Positions 36,667 through 45,336 of a DNA stretch of 64,000 bases are shown one piece after another (the first letter of the stretch is position 1; each line of letters starts with the position of its first letter). The stretch lies in assembly GCF_001426865.1 (NCBI RefSeq), contig NZ_LMFO01000033.1:186001-250000 (forward strand). Direction: 5' to 3'. A program made the position numbers and the translations under genes. The notes beneath the pieces are model-generated. The model ran no database searches. It saw nothing but the letters and a program-made list of their open reading frames with translations, and was not told where the DNA came from. Source of the DNA: Paenibacillus sp. Root52 (lineage in GTDB: Bacteria; Bacillota; Bacilli; Paenibacillales; Paenibacillaceae).

Positions 36667-36810
36667 ATGTTTGAATGGGTGCATAAAGAGGCAAGTGTTG
36701 TGGTGGGTATGAAGTGGGAAGGGACTTTTGCCGAGGCGGGAGCCGGCGGCATTCGTGTGGATGAGTCTGATCTTGAGCTTACCATTTTCATCCCGGTCAT
36801 CCATAAATAA
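36667..36810 (+). pseudogene. remnant of a GyrI-like effector-binding domain
   Basis: The plus strand encodes 47 residues with the segment VVVGMKWEGTFAEAGAGGIR, typical of a strand-helix junction in GyrI-like/AraC effector-binding domains, directly joined to a C-terminal strand DESDLELTIFIPVI. The ~50 or more residues expected between these two pieces, and the domain's N-terminal half, are absent, so this looks like an internally deleted and 5'-truncated remnant. There is no ribosome site before the ATG at 36667. It lies between phrB and the acyltransferase gene and is followed by a good terminator, as a former gene would be. The antisense frame here has no support. Confidence 0.5.
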
Positions 36811-36833
36811 TAATACATATACTATCTGACCCT

Positions 36834-36859
36834 AAAGACCGCACTGTGGCGGTCTTTTT
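36834..36859 (+). terminator. rho-independent terminator after the remnant
   Basis: AAAGACCGC (36834-36842) and GCGGTCTTT (36849-36857) arms, loop ACTGTG, then T residues. Confidence 0.8.
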
Positions 36860-37026
36860 GCTATGGATGGACATGAAAAACATGTGAAATCTGCTTGAAA
36901 ATTTAGAAAATGTTAAGAAAATGGACTACCCATATTAAGTTTTATGCTTTTTAATAGAGAGAGTGTATTTATTGTATTAAGTCATATCTAACATATCGAC
37001 GAACAAATGAAGGAGAAACGCTAAAC

Positions 37027-38199
37027 ATGAGTGAGACAATCAAAAGAGAGCGGATTCCAGAGCTGAATCTGGTACGTGCCATGGCTATTATCGGCGTGCT
37101 AAGTGTGCACTCCACTTCATACGCTACCGTAGACATGACCGGCTCAGGATACTACTGGCTGTATAATTTTATTAATATTTTTATGAAATATGGTACGCCG
37201 ACCTTTATCTTTATGAGTAGCTTTGTGCTGTTCTACAACTATTATTCTCGTCCGCTAGACAAGAAGTTAGTAAGTAATTTTTACAAGAAAAGATTCGTGT
37301 ATATTTTACTGCCTTATTTCCTGTTTTCTTTGATGTATTTTGTATTGCTGCATTACATCCATTATCAGGGTCGCCCATTTGGAGAGTCAGCCCTTAGCTT
37401 CATCACCAAGCTCTTCACGGGTAAGGCATACACGCATCTGTACTTTGTCTTTATCAATATGCAATTCTATCTGTTATTTCCGTTTGTGCTCTGGTTGCTC
37501 AAGAAGTATCCTTCGGTTGTGAAGTGGTCCGTGCTGATTGGATTACTTATTCAGTGGGCTTTCATCGTGAGTAATAAGTATGGATTCCAAGTTCCTAACA
37601 AAGGTAGCTGGGCGTTCTCTTACTTCTCGTACTTTATGCTAGGTGCCTTCATCGGCGTGTACTTCCCTAAGATCAAACAGTGGTTTGTCATTAGCCGTGC
37701 CAATGCAACCAAAGGGCGAGTAGTTTCATGGGTACTGCTCTGGGCTGTATGGATCGGTGCCGGTCTTGGGCATGTGTACATTTATTATCTACTGCGCCTG
37801 AAGATCGCAACCTATAACACACTATGGTACGAATTCTTCTGGAATCTGCATACCTTCGCTTGTGCACTGGTTCTGATCCAGATCTCTTATCTGCTCTATC
37901 GCAAAGGGCCAGCATTAATCGTTAAGCCACTTAATCGACTGGGTGCGCTGTCCTTCGGCATTTATCTGATTCATCCGTTCTTCTTGCTCGTTTATCGGAA
38001 TTTCCCTCCACACACGGGTACGTCTTGGCTGCTTCACCTCTGGTATGCTGGAGGGTTCGGGGTTGCCTTGATCGCATCGTGGATTGTCGTAGGTTTGACA
38101 GCGAGATTCATTCCATTCGCATGGGTCTTCTTCGGTAATCTGCCGAAGCCTAAACCACGCCTCGTGCCACAGCAAAAGTCAGGACAACTGGATGCGTAA
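37027..38199 (+). CDS. acyltransferase family 3 membrane protein
   Basis: 390 residues with about ten transmembrane helices. The N terminus has the family start RIPELNLVRAMAIIGVLSVHSTSY, where the His is the proposed catalytic residue, then YGTPTFIFMSSFVLFYNYY, KKRFVYILLPYFLFSLMYF and a late LGALSFGIYLIHPFFLL. Members transfer acyl groups from the cytoplasm to cell-surface glycans or other extracellular acceptors. Here the acceptor is unknown and no polysaccharide genes adjoin. GGAG lies before the ATG. A strong terminator follows. Confidence 0.88.
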   Translation: MSETIKRERIPELNLVRAMAIIGVLSVHSTSYATVDMTGSGYYWLYNFINIFMKYGTPTFIFMSSFVLFYNYYSRPLDKKLVSNFYKKRFVYILLPYFLFSLMYFVLLHYIHYQGRPFGESALSFITKLFTGKAYTHLYFVFINMQFYLLFPFVLWLLKKYPSVVKWSVLIGLLIQWAFIVSNKYGFQVPNKGSWAFSYFSYFMLGAFIGVYFPKIKQWFVISRANATKGRVVSWVLLWAVWIGAGLGHVYIYYLLRLKIATYNTLWYEFFWNLHTFACALVLIQISYLLYRKGPALIVKPLNRLGALSFGIYLIHPFFLLVYRNFPPHTGTSWLLHLWYAGGFGVALIASWIVVGLTARFIPFAWVFFGNLPKPKPRLVPQQKSGQLDA

Positions 38200-38229
38200 T
38201 TATATTTATTTTCCATAATAGGAATATAG

Positions 38230-38275
38230 AGCCGTTTCTTGGTCGACCTTAGGGTTGAGCGGGAAACGGCTTTTT
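38230..38275 (+). terminator. terminator of the acyltransferase gene
   Basis: AGCCGTTTC (38230-38238) and GAAACGGCT (38263-38271) arms, followed by TTTT. Confidence 0.85.
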
Positions 38276-38297
38276 CGTATGTCATAAGATATAAATT

Positions 38298-38470
38298 AAC
38301 TAAACGTTTACACGAGAACGGAGAGGACAGAAATAACCTGAAGAAGCGGAGCGTTCGCCTTTATCCCCGGATTTTCCCTTTGGAAAAAGGAATCAGAAAA
38401 ATCTGGGGATAACAGCGATCGGAAGGTTGTTCTGGCATCGCAGTGGCCAGTGTAAATACTCTTTCGTTGT
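38298..38470 (+). repeat. dispersed repeat family 1, copy C
   Basis: AACTAAACGTTTACACGAGA at the left end, GGAGAGGACAGAAATAAC, then ATCCCCGGATTTTCCC...ATCTGGGGAT hairpin, CAGCGATCGGAAGGTTGTTC, and right end GTGTAAATACTCTTTCGTTG. It lacks the GAAAGCTTTC segment found in copies A and B, so it is internally deleted by about 45 bp. Terminal sequences are again inverted. Confidence 0.8.
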
Positions 38471-38590
38471 GGTTATATAGATTGCCCTGAAGCATGGGGA
38501 ACGAATGTTTCTTTTTCGCGTACGAAGGGTAATGAGACATCGGAACACGATTACAAATTCTTTTTGATGAACAGGAACAAGGTGAGATAA

Positions 38591-38737
38591 ATGACAACAT
38601 GTCAACAATGCGGGAGACCGATGCAAGATATATTAGAATACGTAGAACATATCCTTCATGAATGCGAGCAGCCGCAGGAATTCGGCGCTGAGGAATATCA
38701 ATCAGGAGCTCATGAGGGTGTTCGTGAGCAGATGTGA
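38591..38737 (+). CDS. small CxxC protein (48 aa)
   Basis: 48 residues starting MTTCQQCGRPMQDI, with one CxxC pair near the N terminus and a third Cys in HECEQPQEF, then an acidic tail. It could be half of a zinc site or a short zinc ribbon. AAGGTGAG precedes the ATG. It ends 44 bp before the HNH nuclease gene on the same strand and may be cotranscribed. I do not recognise a family; coding status rests on the ribosome site, CxxC pattern and position. Confidence 0.5.
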   Translation: MTTCQQCGRPMQDILEYVEHILHECEQPQEFGAEEYQSGAHEGVREQM

Positions 38738-38781
38738 TACAATAGAAAGAAACCGGATTCATAAGGAACCGAGGTGACGAC

Positions 38782-39876
38782 ATGGAGATGGGCACGGCCC
38801 CTTTCCGGCAACATATGACTGAACATGAAGCGCAGCAGACGAAGACATGTATGTATTGCGGGCAAAAGCGTTCGTTGTCCGAATTTCGGCGCAGAACCGG
38901 GAAACGCGCCGGCCCTGGCGCCAGAAGAGGAGCCTGCCGAAGCTGTCGGAAGTCTGGTGTACAGGCAGCCGTCAGCAACATCTCCATGCCACATGTAAGG
39001 CATTCCGAACGAGCGAATAGTGAGAAGGACGTTATTACATCTGTGACTGTACCAGCTGATTCTGCTGTGCGTTCAGTATCCGTGCAAGCGAGCGAGGATA
39101 GCTCTGCTTCACCTGTGAGTGAATCCATTTCGGACAAGCAGTCCTTATCATTGACGGAGCCTTCCTCTGGACACCGTAAGAAGAGAAGAAGGAAGAGAAA
39201 AGCGAAACGACCTGATGCTCTCCTGGAAAAAGGACAAACAAAATCAGAGCCTGACCAACAGTCGGATCAGCAGCTGTCTGTAGCGAATCCGGAGCTGAAG
39301 AGTTCAAATGAAGACTCAGCTCGTGTGACGATACCGACATATCGGACAAGCTCACATGGGACTCGCAATCGTGGGTTAAGTACAGATCGTCGTCAGCGCC
39401 GTCAGAATTCAGCAGAGCCTGTAGCTATTGATCCGGAAGATCCTTCTTCCCTTCGAACCAACAGACAGGGACTCATCCGAATGCGTGGCAAAACGGACAA
39501 GGGACGCCGCTGGCATCAGGAGATTGATATGGAGCTTGCTGTCACGCTGGTGAAGGAAAAGGCTGCAGTGGTGGTCAACCGATATACCATTCGCAGATTA
39601 TTCAGCAATAAGGATTTTAAACGGTTTATTCTGAATCGTGATCAGTACACGTGTTATTTCTGTGGATCGTATGGAGACACCATTGACCATCTACTTCCCC
39701 GAGCCAAAGGCGGACATACGACACCGCTCAATTGTGTATGTGCCTGTAATCTATGCAATCAATCGAAGGCGGCTATGGATGCGGATGAATTCATGCAGTC
39801 TGGAATTCCGGAGTGGAATGCAGCACATCAGGAGGAATTGATTCAGATACAGCTACAAGAGGCGCAGTTGGATTAG
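38782..39876 (+). CDS. HNH endonuclease with N-terminal zinc motif
   Basis: 364 residues. N-terminal zinc-finger-like motif (CMYCGQKRSLSEFRRR...RGACRSCRKSG, two CxxC pairs), then a long polar, Ser/Arg-rich and probably disordered linker (~65-220, with KKRRRKRKAKRP), then a helical part (MELAVTLVKEKAAVVV) and a C-terminal HNH domain with CYFCG, TIDHLLPRAKGG (catalytic His) and NCVCACNLCNQSK. HNH proteins cut DNA; the biological role is unknown. It is not adjacent to a methylase or phage genes. GAGGTGA precedes the ATG. Confidence 0.82.
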   Translation: MEMGTAPFRQHMTEHEAQQTKTCMYCGQKRSLSEFRRRTGKRAGPGARRGACRSCRKSGVQAAVSNISMPHVRHSERANSEKDVITSVTVPADSAVRSVSVQASEDSSASPVSESISDKQSLSLTEPSSGHRKKRRRKRKAKRPDALLEKGQTKSEPDQQSDQQLSVANPELKSSNEDSARVTIPTYRTSSHGTRNRGLSTDRRQRRQNSAEPVAIDPEDPSSLRTNRQGLIRMRGKTDKGRRWHQEIDMELAVTLVKEKAAVVVNRYTIRRLFSNKDFKRFILNRDQYTCYFCGSYGDTIDHLLPRAKGGHTTPLNCVCACNLCNQSKAAMDADEFMQSGIPEWNAAHQEELIQIQLQEAQLD

Positions 39877-39925
39877 TTGGTTATTTAATTTCAATCTATA
39901 ACCGTTTTGAAGATACGTATAATGT

Positions 39926-39965
39926 AGAGCACACCTGAACTTGTGTTGGGGTGTGCTCTTTGTGA
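39926..39965 (+). terminator. terminator after the HNH gene
   Basis: AGAGCACACC (39926-39935) and GGTGTGCTCT (39950-39959), then TTGTG. The remainder of the 297 bp gap up to 40173 holds the next promoter and nothing else I can identify. Confidence 0.7.
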
Positions 39966-40173
39966 TGTCAACAAGTGTCAGTAAGTGATGAAATGTCCAC
40001 GATGAACTGTGAATATTTCTTCAAATTAACAACGGTGGGAAGTACATCTGTACGTTATACTGAGAGTAGTGTGGTGAGAGCTTTTTGTACGAAAAGAATA
40101 GAACTAAAGTTGTTACTTAGATCGGTACCCGAACCAGAAGTAACTTAAGACAGTATAGATTGGAAGGATGCAG

Positions 40174-40809
40174 ATGAGCTTGGTACCCTTGGACATTATG
40201 TCCTATATCACGGAAGAAAATATACGTTATTGGTTAGAGCAGTTTCGCTCGCTTGGCCCATTACCAGGGATTCTGCTCACCTTTATGAAGTCATTTGTAC
40301 CACCGCTGCCCACATTGCTTATTGTCGGAGTGAATGGCGCGGTGTATGGACTATGGGCAGGATTTATATATTCATGGATCGGAATGGTATTAGGCTGTAC
40401 AGTTACGTTTTTAATTGTAAGAGAAATCGGTAAATCTGCCTTTGTAGAGCGATGGGCGAATAAACCACGAGTACAACGCAGTATGGTATGGATTCGGCGG
40501 AATGCGTTCAGTTATGTATTTTTGCTTAGCATATTTCCGGTTGGGCCGTTTGTTATTATCAATGTTGCGGCAGGTATTGCCCGTATGAGGTTCCTATCCT
40601 TCTTGCTCGCCGTTGGCTGTGGTAAGGCCATTATGATCTTCTGTGTGACGTACATCGGTTCTAACGTCGAGCAGTTCTTGGAGCATCCTACTCGCTGGGG
40701 TGGCGTATTGTTGTTTATCGCCGCATCTCTATGGGCGAGTCGTAAGTTGGAGCGTCACTTTACCCGTTCGTCGTCCAATTCTGATGGAGCAAAAGGAGAA
40801 GTCGTATGA
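40174..40809 (+). CDS. TVP38/TMEM64 (DedA-like) membrane protein
   Basis: 211 residues. The ATG at 40174 is preferred because GGAAGG ends directly against the ATG at 40168, leaving no spacing. Four to five transmembrane helices are visible. The family core includes FMKSFVPPLPTLLIVGVNGAVYGLWAGFIYSWIGMVLG and FLLSIFPVGPFVIINVAAGIARM, typical of VTT-domain proteins, proposed to move lipids across membranes. The stop overlaps the next start (ATGA), so the DUF1835 gene is translationally coupled. Confidence 0.85.
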   Translation: MSLVPLDIMSYITEENIRYWLEQFRSLGPLPGILLTFMKSFVPPLPTLLIVGVNGAVYGLWAGFIYSWIGMVLGCTVTFLIVREIGKSAFVERWANKPRVQRSMVWIRRNAFSYVFLLSIFPVGPFVIINVAAGIARMRFLSFLLAVGCGKAIMIFCVTYIGSNVEQFLEHPTRWGGVLLFIAASLWASRKLERHFTRSSSNSDGAKGEVV

Positions 40810-41882
40810 TTGAGAATGTATTTGAATTTGATCAAGAATTGCATCGTATGAATGAGGATGAGCTGCGTATGTTGTTACGTGAGCTGTATCTTCGAGCAGA
40901 TATGGCAGTCAGTCAAGAAGTAGATACAGGTCGTACGGATGCTTTTGCTGCTAAAGTTCAGTCGTTATTTAATAGATTGAGCGACCAGCGAAGTCAGGAT
41001 CAGGCTGAGAAGCAGGCATTGGAAGCACAGAAAACGCATGAAATACACATCGCATTTGGAGACTCACCATTAGGCAGTATTAAGGTAGCGATGGGCAACG
41101 TTCCTGGACGTTCAGGGCGACGGTTTTTCTCGATGAATGACTACTATGCAATTGGACCATTGAGTGATCTAACGAACAAATTAAATGTGCAGCGCAGACA
41201 TCTTTGGCTACTTGAGCGATTTCACATGAGTGAGCATGGTAGGTATGCGGCTCAAGGGATAGACGAGCTGCTTCACATCAATCAAGTGGTCAGTTCGATT
41301 GAGGAAGAGACGCGGATTACGATCTGGTATGCCAATAATGGCCATGAGCGAACCGGGCTCTTATATGCCATGTATTTGCTGCGTGACAGGAAAAGCCCGA
41401 TTTATCTAATTGAAACTAAAGATATATATCCAAAATTGTTTGATACGCCTGAAATACAGTACGAGGTTCGCGGTACAGGTGAGATTCATTCCGAGAAATT
41501 ACTGAAGATGTGGCATCACTGCGAGCATGATGAACCGTTAACATCTGAGGAGCGCAGACAAATGGAGCAAGAGTGGCTGCATCTGTCTGCACAGCCTGGG
41601 CATTTGCGCTTAATGCAAGATGGGATCATCCAAAGTGTCTCTGAGGATGCCATTGATGAGTTCATCCTGCAGAAGTTTACCGAGGTGGCGTCGACAAGAC
41701 AGCCTGGGGAATTCATTAAGTCATCTCGTATTGTAGGTGAAGTGCTGGGTCATCTAGAGCAAGCTGTCGGGGATACTTTTATTGAGTACCGTATACGTCA
41801 GCTTATTCTACAGGGACGATTCGACATGGAAGGCATGCCTCATGCAATGCGATTTTATAGTATAAGACTTGCCAACAGCTAG
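40806..41882 (+). CDS. DUF1835/DUF3658 protein
   Basis: 358 residues. After an N-terminal helical part come the DUF1835 signature IHIAFGDSPLGSIKVAM (~residues 80-97) and the block ITIWYANNGHERTGLLYAMYLLRDR. The C-terminal DUF3658 part has LTSEERRQMEQEWLHLSAQPGHLRLM and GEVLGHLEQAVGDTFIEYRIRQLILQGRF. No biochemical function is known. It is soluble and coupled to the TVP38 gene by a four-base overlap. Confidence 0.82.
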   Translation: MIENVFEFDQELHRMNEDELRMLLRELYLRADMAVSQEVDTGRTDAFAAKVQSLFNRLSDQRSQDQAEKQALEAQKTHEIHIAFGDSPLGSIKVAMGNVPGRSGRRFFSMNDYYAIGPLSDLTNKLNVQRRHLWLLERFHMSEHGRYAAQGIDELLHINQVVSSIEEETRITIWYANNGHERTGLLYAMYLLRDRKSPIYLIETKDIYPKLFDTPEIQYEVRGTGEIHSEKLLKMWHHCEHDEPLTSEERRQMEQEWLHLSAQPGHLRLMQDGIIQSVSEDAIDEFILQKFTEVASTRQPGEFIKSSRIVGEVLGHLEQAVGDTFIEYRIRQLILQGRFDMEGMPHAMRFYSIRLANS

Positions 41883-41936
41883 TCTAAAGGGTATTACGTT
41901 TGATATCGAAGGAAGCCGGGGCTTCACCCAATTTGT

Positions 41937-42482
41937 TTATTTGGGAGTTCGGGAGTCTTGTTTAGCATCTGTACGTTTACCCCATAGTTTCAGCAGTGGA
42001 CCATCAGATCCATACACCGGATCGTTATCTGGTACAGGAACCTGCCGAATCTCACGCACAGCTCGGGGGCGTTCGCTTGGATCACCGGTGCGCGTATTAT
42101 AATTCATGCCAGCGGGATAAGCGCCTGCGATACGGAAATCGAGGCTGGCCTGTAGCCGTTTATGCCCTGTTCCTGCAGGAAGTACGACAACATCACCCGC
42201 TTGTAAAGTAACAACGTGACCATGTTCACCGCCGAGGATGACCTGAACGGAGCCGCTAATGACGGCCAAGGCTTCATGCGCATTACTGTGATAGTGGTGA
42301 TAATCATACACGCCATTAACCCAGCTATTGCCCCAGTGATGATCGTTCATCGTCTGTTCTGCCAAGGATGGATTGTCTGCCCACACCCCTTGGCATATAA
42401 GTACAGGGAGTGTAGGATTGTTAGGGATTACCCCATCATCATGTAGAAATAACGTCTGTACCCGTGAATCGGTCTGCTCCAT
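41937..42482 (-). CDS. cupin protein, YjlB type
   Basis: 181 residues from the ATG at 42482, behind AAGGA; a GTG three codons upstream is less likely. The cupin core has HYHSNAHEALAVISG (metal ligands His/His/Glu) and LQAGDVVVLPAGTGHKRL. The pattern, with the long N-terminal VLICQGVW...WGNSWVNGVYDYHHYH region, matches the YjlB group of Bacillus. The reaction is unknown. It converges on the DUF1835 gene. Confidence 0.85.
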   Translation of the reverse strand: MEQTDSRVQTLFLHDDGVIPNNPTLPVLICQGVWADNPSLAEQTMNDHHWGNSWVNGVYDYHHYHSNAHEALAVISGSVQVILGGEHGHVVTLQAGDVVVLPAGTGHKRLQASLDFRIAGAYPAGMNYNTRTGDPSERPRAVREIRQVPVPDNDPVYGSDGPLLKLWGKRTDAKQDSRTPK

Positions 42483-42580
42483 ATATATCACGTCCTTCTG
42501 CTATTCATTCTACGTTACTATACGATTCAATCGTGATAATCAATCTATATCGACTGAGATCGCCTGAGTAAAATCGTAAC

Positions 42581-42632
42581 AAAAAAAGCCAGGGAAGGGG
42601 TAGTACGAACACACCTTCCTCGGCTTTTTTGC
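42581..42632. terminator. bidirectional terminator
   Basis: AAAAAAAGCCAGGGAAGG and CCTTCCTCGGCTTTTTT arms with one mismatch pair. It can serve transcripts from either side; it is downstream of neither adjacent start, so may end readthrough from the csbD-like gene. Confidence 0.75.
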
Positions 42633-42765
42633 ACCTCTGTCCCAGGACTGACCTGATGCTAGTTATTGTTGGACAGGGGAGTTATGCTATATCTGTTACC
42701 CATCTAGTGAAGACCATGGAATGACTCCTTAATTCTGTTAAACTAGATTGCAGGAATCAGATGTA

Positions 42766-42939
42766 TTAGTGATGTTTTTTCACATCAGCAATTTTGTCCT
42801 GAACAGCACCTTTGGCTTTATCCTTTTTACCTTCAGCCTGAAGGGATCTGTTATTCGTTGCATTACCGATCTGATCCTTCACTTCGCCTTTAGCTTTGTT
42901 AACGCCTGCTTTGATTTTATCGCCAGTTGAATTACTCAT
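42766..42939 (-). CDS. CsbD-family stress protein
   Basis: 57 residues from the ATG at 42939 (MSNSTGDKIKAGVNKAKGEVKDQIG), nine bases after AAGGAG. The pattern of repeated K/A/G/D helices and the conserved GDKIKAGVNKAKGEVKDQIG and KKDKAKGAVQDKIADVKK blocks define CsbD. In Bacillus csbD is induced by general stress. Function is unknown. A sigma-B-like promoter is possible at 42977-43001. Confidence 0.88.
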   Translation of the reverse strand: MSNSTGDKIKAGVNKAKGEVKDQIGNATNNRSLQAEGKKDKAKGAVQDKIADVKKHH

Positions 42940-42976
42940 ATCGAACATCTCCTTCGTTATCTGGTGTAGTCCTTAT

Positions 42977-43001
42977 TAACCGGGTTGTTGGAATTCTAAA
43001 C
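42977..43001 (-). promoter_or_regulatory. possible sigma-B-like promoter before csbD-like gene
   Basis: On the minus strand GTTTAG (43001-42996), a 13-base spacer and GGTTAA (42982-42977) resemble GTTTAA-N12-14-GGGTAT. The -10 match is only partial, and it is uncertain whether this organism has a sigma-B. Confidence 0.3.
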
Positions 43002-43286
43002 GATGGCTTGTTCATAAGAGTCAAACTACATACTAAATTCAAGCTAAATAAAGATGTTCTTATCGGGAATAAGGGTGGCTTCCTCGCCGCATAATAATGG
43101 GAGTGACCAATTTCGTTGCATAAAAAACGAGGTTTTGGGAATCTTTTCCTTTAAAAACAAATGAATTGTTCCTTCGTTGCGTACATATCGCATATATGGC
43201 CATATGTGATCTCGTCTTCATACCACATGTGGTAGAAATGCGGATCTTGGACTGGAGGAAAGGCTCGCTTGACGAGGCCGTAAACC

Positions 43287-43335
43287 TTGACAAAATAATC
43301 GATTTTGTTACAATGTTCACAATATCTTCACAAGT
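43287..43335 (+). promoter_or_regulatory. promoter with Rex-like operator before DUF1641-ndh
   Basis: TTGACA (43287-43292), a 16-base spacer and TACAAT (43309-43314) form a good promoter. TTGTTACAATGTTCACAA (43305-43322) overlaps the -10 and matches the Rex consensus TTGTGAAN4TTCACAA at 12 of 14 defined positions; another TTCACAA half-site lies at 43328. Rex senses NADH/NAD+ and is known to control ndh in B. subtilis. The leader to the first gene is about 290 bases. Confidence 0.6.
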
Positions 43336-43613
43336 GTAAAAAATTTCTTTTTCATGTTGATGTGTAAGAGGTGTAATATAGGGGTATAGAGTTCGGTTTC
43401 GGCCTGCTTGTCGTTTTGTGCGTCAACACATGTTGCACGCAATAGATCCTAGATACAATACATCATGTGAGAGCGGCTTACGGGATTCGCTCATTCTATT
43501 GTGTGAAATTTGGTACATTTAGTTGTATTGATGTATTTGTGGTTCGGCTCTGCTTGACAGGCATCATGAAAAGTTGCGGACTTCTATCCCAAAGTAAAGG
43601 AGGACTTTCTCTT

Positions 43614-44060
43614 ATGTCACAATCGCCTACTCAACAAGAGGTGCCGGTTACAGAAGGTGCCGACGTTTCCCAACGCCAGTCCTTGGATGTACTGGATCAA
43701 CTGATGAAGCCTGAGGTACAGGAGTCTTTGACCGTTCTGGTGGAGAACCTGCCTAAATTGGCTGAAATGGTTACTGCAATGACGAAAGCTTATGACTTTG
43801 CACAAAGCGTAGCTACAGACAAAGTTCTGATCAGCGACACAATGAGTGCAATGGGTGAATTCGCTAAGCCTGTTGTAGACAAAGCTAAAGGTGTAGCTTC
43901 CGCTGCAATCGAAGCAAATGATCGTGCGCAAACAGAGCAAACTTCGGTTGGCTTGTTCGCTATGCTCAAAATGCTTAAAGATCCAAACGTACAACAAACG
44001 CTTCGTTTTGCTCAATCATTCTTGAGTGTCCTGAACGAGCGTCAACAACAGCAACGTTAA
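43614..44060 (+). CDS. DUF1641 protein
   Basis: 148 residues from the ATG at 43614, behind AAAGGAGG. The DUF1641 pattern is seen in LDVLDQLMKPEVQESLTVLVENLPKLAEMVTAMTKAYDFAQ and GLFAMLKMLKDPNVQQTLRFAQSFL. It is helical and soluble. DUF1641 proteins occur beside NADH dehydrogenase II or formate dehydrogenase genes and may be their partners. It is 23 bp upstream of ndh, forming a two-gene operon. Confidence 0.85.
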   Translation: MSQSPTQQEVPVTEGADVSQRQSLDVLDQLMKPEVQESLTVLVENLPKLAEMVTAMTKAYDFAQSVATDKVLISDTMSAMGEFAKPVVDKAKGVASAAIEANDRAQTEQTSVGLFAMLKMLKDPNVQQTLRFAQSFLSVLNERQQQQR

Positions 44061-44083
44061 GATTAGTAGAACGGAGGATGGAT

Positions 44084-45265
44084 ATGTCGAAGCAAATTTT
44101 GATCTTGGGCGGAGGTTACGGCGGTCTGTTGACTGCGCTGACTGCGCGTCAATACTTGACCCCGGAAGAAGCGACTATTACAGTCGTGAACCGTTACCCT
44201 ACGCACCAAATTATTACGGAACTGCACCGTCTTGCAGCGGGAAGCATTGCTGAAAAGGCTGTTGCACTTCCACTGGAAAAATTGCTGCGTGGCAAAAATG
44301 TTAACTTGAAAATCGATACGGTGGATACAATCAAGCCGGACGAGAAAAAAGTTCTGATGACTAGCGGCTCCACATACTCTTACGATGCACTTGTCGTTGC
44401 TCTGGGTAGCGAAACAGCTTACTTCGGAATTCCGGGATTGCAAGAGTACAGCTTCACGCTGAAATCTGTTAGTGATGCAAACCGTATTCGTGCACACGTT
44501 GAAGCACGTCTGGATGCATACAAACAATCCGGCAATAAAGCAGACGCTACGTTTGTTATTGGTGGCGGCGGCTTGACTGGTATCGAGCTTGTCGGCGAAT
44601 TCGTTGACCTTCTTCCTGGCGTATGTAAGGAAAAAGGCATCGACTTCAACGATATCTCCCTGTACACAGTTGAAGCAGGTCCTTCTATCCTGGCTGGTTT
44701 CCCGCCAGAGCTGGTTGATCGTGCGAAATCCAGTCTCGAAAAACGTGGCGTTAACTTCATCGTTGGCGTAGCGATTACAGAGATGAAAGAAAACGAAGTT
44801 CTGTTGAAAGACGGCAGCTCCATCCCTACGAACACACTCGTATGGACTGGTGGCGTTCAAGGTAACGCGGTTGTTGCTAACAGCGGAATTGAAGTGGATC
44901 GTGGCCGAGCTAAAGTTACGGAAGTTCTGCAATCCACATCCCACAAAGATGTGTTCGTTGCTGGTGACAGCGCAGTGGTCTTCCCTAGCGAAGGCGCTCG
45001 TCCATACCCTCCAACAGCACAACTCGCTTGGCAAATGGGTGAGACTATTGGTCACAACTTGGGCGTAATGTTCAAAGGTGGCGCAATGGAATCCTTCTCA
45101 CCAATCTTCTCAGGAACACTGGGAAGCCTTGGACGTAAAGATGCTGTCGGCATGATCGGTGGCAACCAAACTCGTCTTAAAGGTCTGCCTGCAACAATGA
45201 TGAAAGAAGCAAGTAACATCCGTTACCTGTCTCATATTCATGGTTTGTTCGCACTGGCTTACTAA
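44084..45265 (+). CDS. ndh: type II NADH dehydrogenase
   Basis: 393 residues from the ATG at 44084; GGAGG abuts the ATG at 44078, so the second ATG is better spaced. FAD-binding GGGYGG (~residues 8-13), NAD-binding VIGGGGLTGIELVGEF (~150-165), LVWTGGVQGN and DVFVAGDSAVV are the family motifs. NDH-2 is a peripheral membrane flavoprotein that passes electrons from NADH to menaquinone without pumping protons. It is cotranscribed with the DUF1641 gene from a promoter with a Rex-like operator. A terminator follows. Confidence 0.92.
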   Translation: MSKQILILGGGYGGLLTALTARQYLTPEEATITVVNRYPTHQIITELHRLAAGSIAEKAVALPLEKLLRGKNVNLKIDTVDTIKPDEKKVLMTSGSTYSYDALVVALGSETAYFGIPGLQEYSFTLKSVSDANRIRAHVEARLDAYKQSGNKADATFVIGGGGLTGIELVGEFVDLLPGVCKEKGIDFNDISLYTVEAGPSILAGFPPELVDRAKSSLEKRGVNFIVGVAITEMKENEVLLKDGSSIPTNTLVWTGGVQGNAVVANSGIEVDRGRAKVTEVLQSTSHKDVFVAGDSAVVFPSEGARPYPPTAQLAWQMGETIGHNLGVMFKGGAMESFSPIFSGTLGSLGRKDAVGMIGGNQTRLKGLPATMMKEASNIRYLSHIHGLFALAY

Positions 45266-45285
45266 TCAACATATCTTTAAAATGC

Positions 45286-45316
45286 AAAAGGACGCTCCTA
45301 CGGGAGCGTCCTTTTT
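45286..45316 (+). terminator. terminator of the DUF1641-ndh operon
   Basis: AAAAGGACGCTCC (45286-45298) and GGAGCGTCCTTTTT (45303-45316), a near-perfect hairpin with a T tract on both strands, so it can also serve the convergent lipoprotein gene. Confidence 0.9.
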
Positions 45317-45336
45317 GACATATTTGTTCGTGGTGC

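Noticed and set aside
36495..36818. Minus-strand frame of 107 codons after phrB
   Set aside because: It covers two terminators and is antisense to the effector-domain remnant; the composition is not protein-like.
43060..43320. Minus-strand frame of 86 codons between csbD-like and DUF1641 genes
   Set aside because: It covers the promoter and Rex-like box of the ndh operon and has no ribosome site or known motif.
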